Shown: piece by piece, positions 41,242-42,499 of the stretch
Position numbering within the stretch: position 1 is the first letter of the stretch
How the letters are laid out: each line of letters opens with the position of its first letter
Assembly: GCF_031181705.1 (NCBI RefSeq)
Contig: NZ_JAPSKN010000033.1
Location: forward strand, 1 to 42,499
Reading direction: 5' to 3'
DNA length: 42,499 nt
Source: Streptomyces sp.
GTDB lineage: Bacteria; Actinomycetota; Actinomycetes; Streptomycetales; Streptomycetaceae
Position numbers and translations under genes: made by a program
Notes under the pieces: generated by a model
The model's database searches: none
The model's input: only the letters and a program-made list of their open reading frames with translations
Told to the model about the DNA's origin: nothing

Positions 41242-41997
41242 GTGGGTCAGCCGGAGATGCAGCCCGAGGGGCCGCCTCAGGACGGGCGTGGCGAGCAGGC
41301 GGCCCGGCCGCGGCCGGGCGATCTGACCGGGCGGCCCCTTCCGCTCGGGGACTGGGGCGAGCCGGCGGCCCGGCTGGACGAGCTGTACCGGTGGGTGGAG
41401 CGCGGGGCGCTGTGCACGGCGGCCTGGTACCTGGCGGACCGGGTGTGGAAGCGGCGGTGCGCGCGGAGCCTGCGCTGCGGGGCCGCGGTGGGGGCGGTGA
41501 CCGGGGTCGCCCTGCCGCTGCTGGACCTGACCGGGGTGGTGGGCGGGATCGCGCCCTGGGGGTGTCTGGCGCTGCTGCTGGGCGTGGCGTGTGTGGCCGT
41601 CGACCGGTACTTCGGGCTGACGTCCGGGTGGATGCGGGACGTGGCGACCGCGCAGGCCGTGCAGCGGCGGTTGCAGGCGCTGCAGTTCGACTGGGCGGCC
41701 GAGAGCGTGCGCGAGGTGCTGGGGCCGACGGAGGGCACGGCCGGGGAGGCGGCCGAGCGGTGCCTGGGGGTGCTGCGGAGGTTCTCCGAGGACGTCACCG
41801 AGCTGGTGCGCGTGGAGACGGCCGACTGGATGGGGGAGTTCCGGGGCGGGGGCACGCCGGTGGGCGTGCAGGCGGTGGTGTTCCCGGGCGGGGGCCGGTC
41901 GGCGGAGGCGGGAGGCCTGAACGGGAGGTTCCCCGTGCCGCCGCACGGCGGGCCCCGGCCGAACATGCCCCGCCAGCGCCCGCCGGAACCACGGTGA
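41242..41997 (+). CDS. SLATT-like two-helix membrane protein
   Basis: A 251-residue protein with an N-terminal soluble part including a helix (ELYRWVERGALCTAAWYLADRVWKRR), two membrane helices (about 79-101 and 104-121) and a C-terminal cytoplasmic helical part (DVATAQAVQRRLQALQFDW) followed by a Gly/Pro-rich tail. The order fits the SLATT family, proposed as membrane effectors in nucleotide-signalling conflict systems, though single chromosomal copies are common in Streptomyces. GTG 41242 follows AGGGAG at 6 bases; GTG 41221 and ATG 41257 are alternatives. A repetitive Gly-X-Y-coding tract begins directly after its stop, in the +1 frame. Confidence 0.75.
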   Translation: MGQPEMQPEGPPQDGRGEQAARPRPGDLTGRPLPLGDWGEPAARLDELYRWVERGALCTAAWYLADRVWKRRCARSLRCGAAVGAVTGVALPLLDLTGVVGGIAPWGCLALLLGVACVAVDRYFGLTSGWMRDVATAQAVQRRLQALQFDWAAESVREVLGPTEGTAGEAAERCLGVLRRFSEDVTELVRVETADWMGEFRGGGTPVGVQAVVFPGGGRSAEAGGLNGRFPVPPHGGPRPNMPRQRPPEPR

Positions 41998-42003
41998 GGA
42001 CCC

Positions 42004-42499
42004 GGGCGGCCGGAGCGGTGCGGGCGGCCGGAGCGGCCCAGGCGGCTGGGGCGGCTCGGACGGCCAGAGCGGCGCAGGCGGCCGGAGCGGCTCGGAAGGT
42101 CAGAGCGGCGCAGGCGGCAGGAGCAGCCCAGGCGGCAGGAGCGGCGCGGACGGCCCAAGCGGCCAGGACCACCCGGACGACCGGGGCAACCAAGGCGGCC
42201 GGAACAGCCCGGGCGGCCCGGACGGCCGGAGCGGCGCGGGCGGCCGGAGCGGCCGGGGCGGCTCGGACGGCCAGAGCGGCGCGGGCGGCCGGAGCGGCCG
42301 GGGCGGCAGGAGCGGCGCAGGCGGCCGGGGCCGCTCGGAAGGTCAGAGCGGCGCAGGCGGCAGGAGCAGCCCAGGCGGCAGGAGCGGCGCGGACGGCCAG
42401 AACCACCCGGACGACCGGGGCAGCACAGGCGGCCGGAACAGCTCGGACGCCCGCGGCGGCGCAGGCGGCCGGGGCGGCCCGGACGGCCCAAGCGGCCAG
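42004..42499 (+). repeat. GC-rich repetitive tract with Gly-X-Y coding pattern and 66-bp exact repeat
   Basis: The last 500 bases are built from units related to GGCGGCCGGAGC. A perfect 66-bp direct repeat occurs at 42090-42155 and 42333-42398, exactly 243 bases (81 codons) apart, and the flanks are also related. A smaller unit repeats at a 45-base period near 42230-42310. All periods are multiples of three. The plus-strand frame with codons starting at 42005 is open to the window end and reads mostly as Gly-X-Y triplets (GRS GAG GRS GPG and so on), resembling a bacterial collagen-like tail. No start codon was found for it, and other frames on both strands are open too, so coding is unproven. 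Confidence 0.7.

Noticed and set aside
41795..42406. Alanine-rich minus-strand protein
   Set aside because: It crosses the SLATT-like gene in antisense and has the composition expected from reading the repeats backwards; the Gly-X-Y plus frame is more protein-like.
42004..42499. CRISPR array
   Set aside because: Repeats are GC-rich, variable in unit length, lack unique spacers and keep a codon period; no cas genes are near.

Overview
The window is high-GC actinobacterial DNA, almost certainly a Streptomyces chromosome. Evidence: strong GC bias at third codon positions, many GTG starts, tightly overlapping genes, an EntD/PptT-type phosphopantetheinyl transferase, a TTA codon in a pathway regulator, and a core block (SigE-family sigma factor, asd, lysC, DUF5063, recR, YbaB) in an arrangement I associate with Streptomyces. 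No rRNA, tRNA, insertion sequence or CRISPR array was seen.

Positions 109-25901 read as one biosynthetic gene cluster for a lipolanthine-type product, meaning a ribosomal class III lanthipeptide carrying a polyketide/fatty-acyl (probably guanidino-acyl) N-terminal cap. The minus-strand operon begins at a good promoter (18998-19027). It encodes, in order: a GNAT, a 30-residue precursor ending in SxxSxxC, a KAS III, an ACP, a second GNAT, an SDR, two unusual malonyltransferase-fold proteins, an arginine:glycine-type amidinotransferase, a 2396-residue A-PCP-KS-AT-DH-KR-ACP hybrid, a type II thioesterase, a small membrane protein, a LanD-like flavoprotein, a class III LanKC synthetase and a GAP-family exporter. 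Most junctions overlap or are separated by only a few bases. Upstream lie a ParB/StrR-like regulator with a TTA (bldA-dependent) codon and a phosphopantetheinyl transferase. A divergent plus-strand operon (21379-25901) adds a second KAS III, a second ACP, a FabF-like KAS and an acyl-CoA oxidase-like enzyme.

Proposed logic (inference): the amidinotransferase makes a guanidino acid. The A-PCP part of the hybrid loads it and the PKS extends it. The discrete KAS/ACP/SDR/AT/oxidase set elongates and tailors the acyl chain. LanKC phosphorylates and eliminates Ser24 and Ser27 of the precursor, LanD oxidatively decarboxylates the C-terminal Cys30, and together they form an avionin-type ring. A GNAT joins acyl chain and peptide after leader removal. 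The GAP protein is the only exporter-like gene. No dedicated protease is in the cluster, although Pro22 lies directly before the ring residues and an S9 prolyl-oligopeptidase-family gene lies outside it at 30354-32222.

Positions 25926-42000 are mostly ordinary chromosomal genes: a small PycTM-like membrane protein, a TIGR03943/YraQ-like permease pair, an RCK/TrkA-N protein, the S9 peptidase, SURF1, a sigma factor with an overlapping membrane protein, asd, lysC, a PhzF-like protein, DUF5063, recR, a YbaB-like protein and a SLATT-like membrane protein. The last 500 bases are a repetitive GC-rich tract with a perfect 66-bp direct repeat and a plus-strand frame that reads as Gly-X-Y (collagen-like) triplets.
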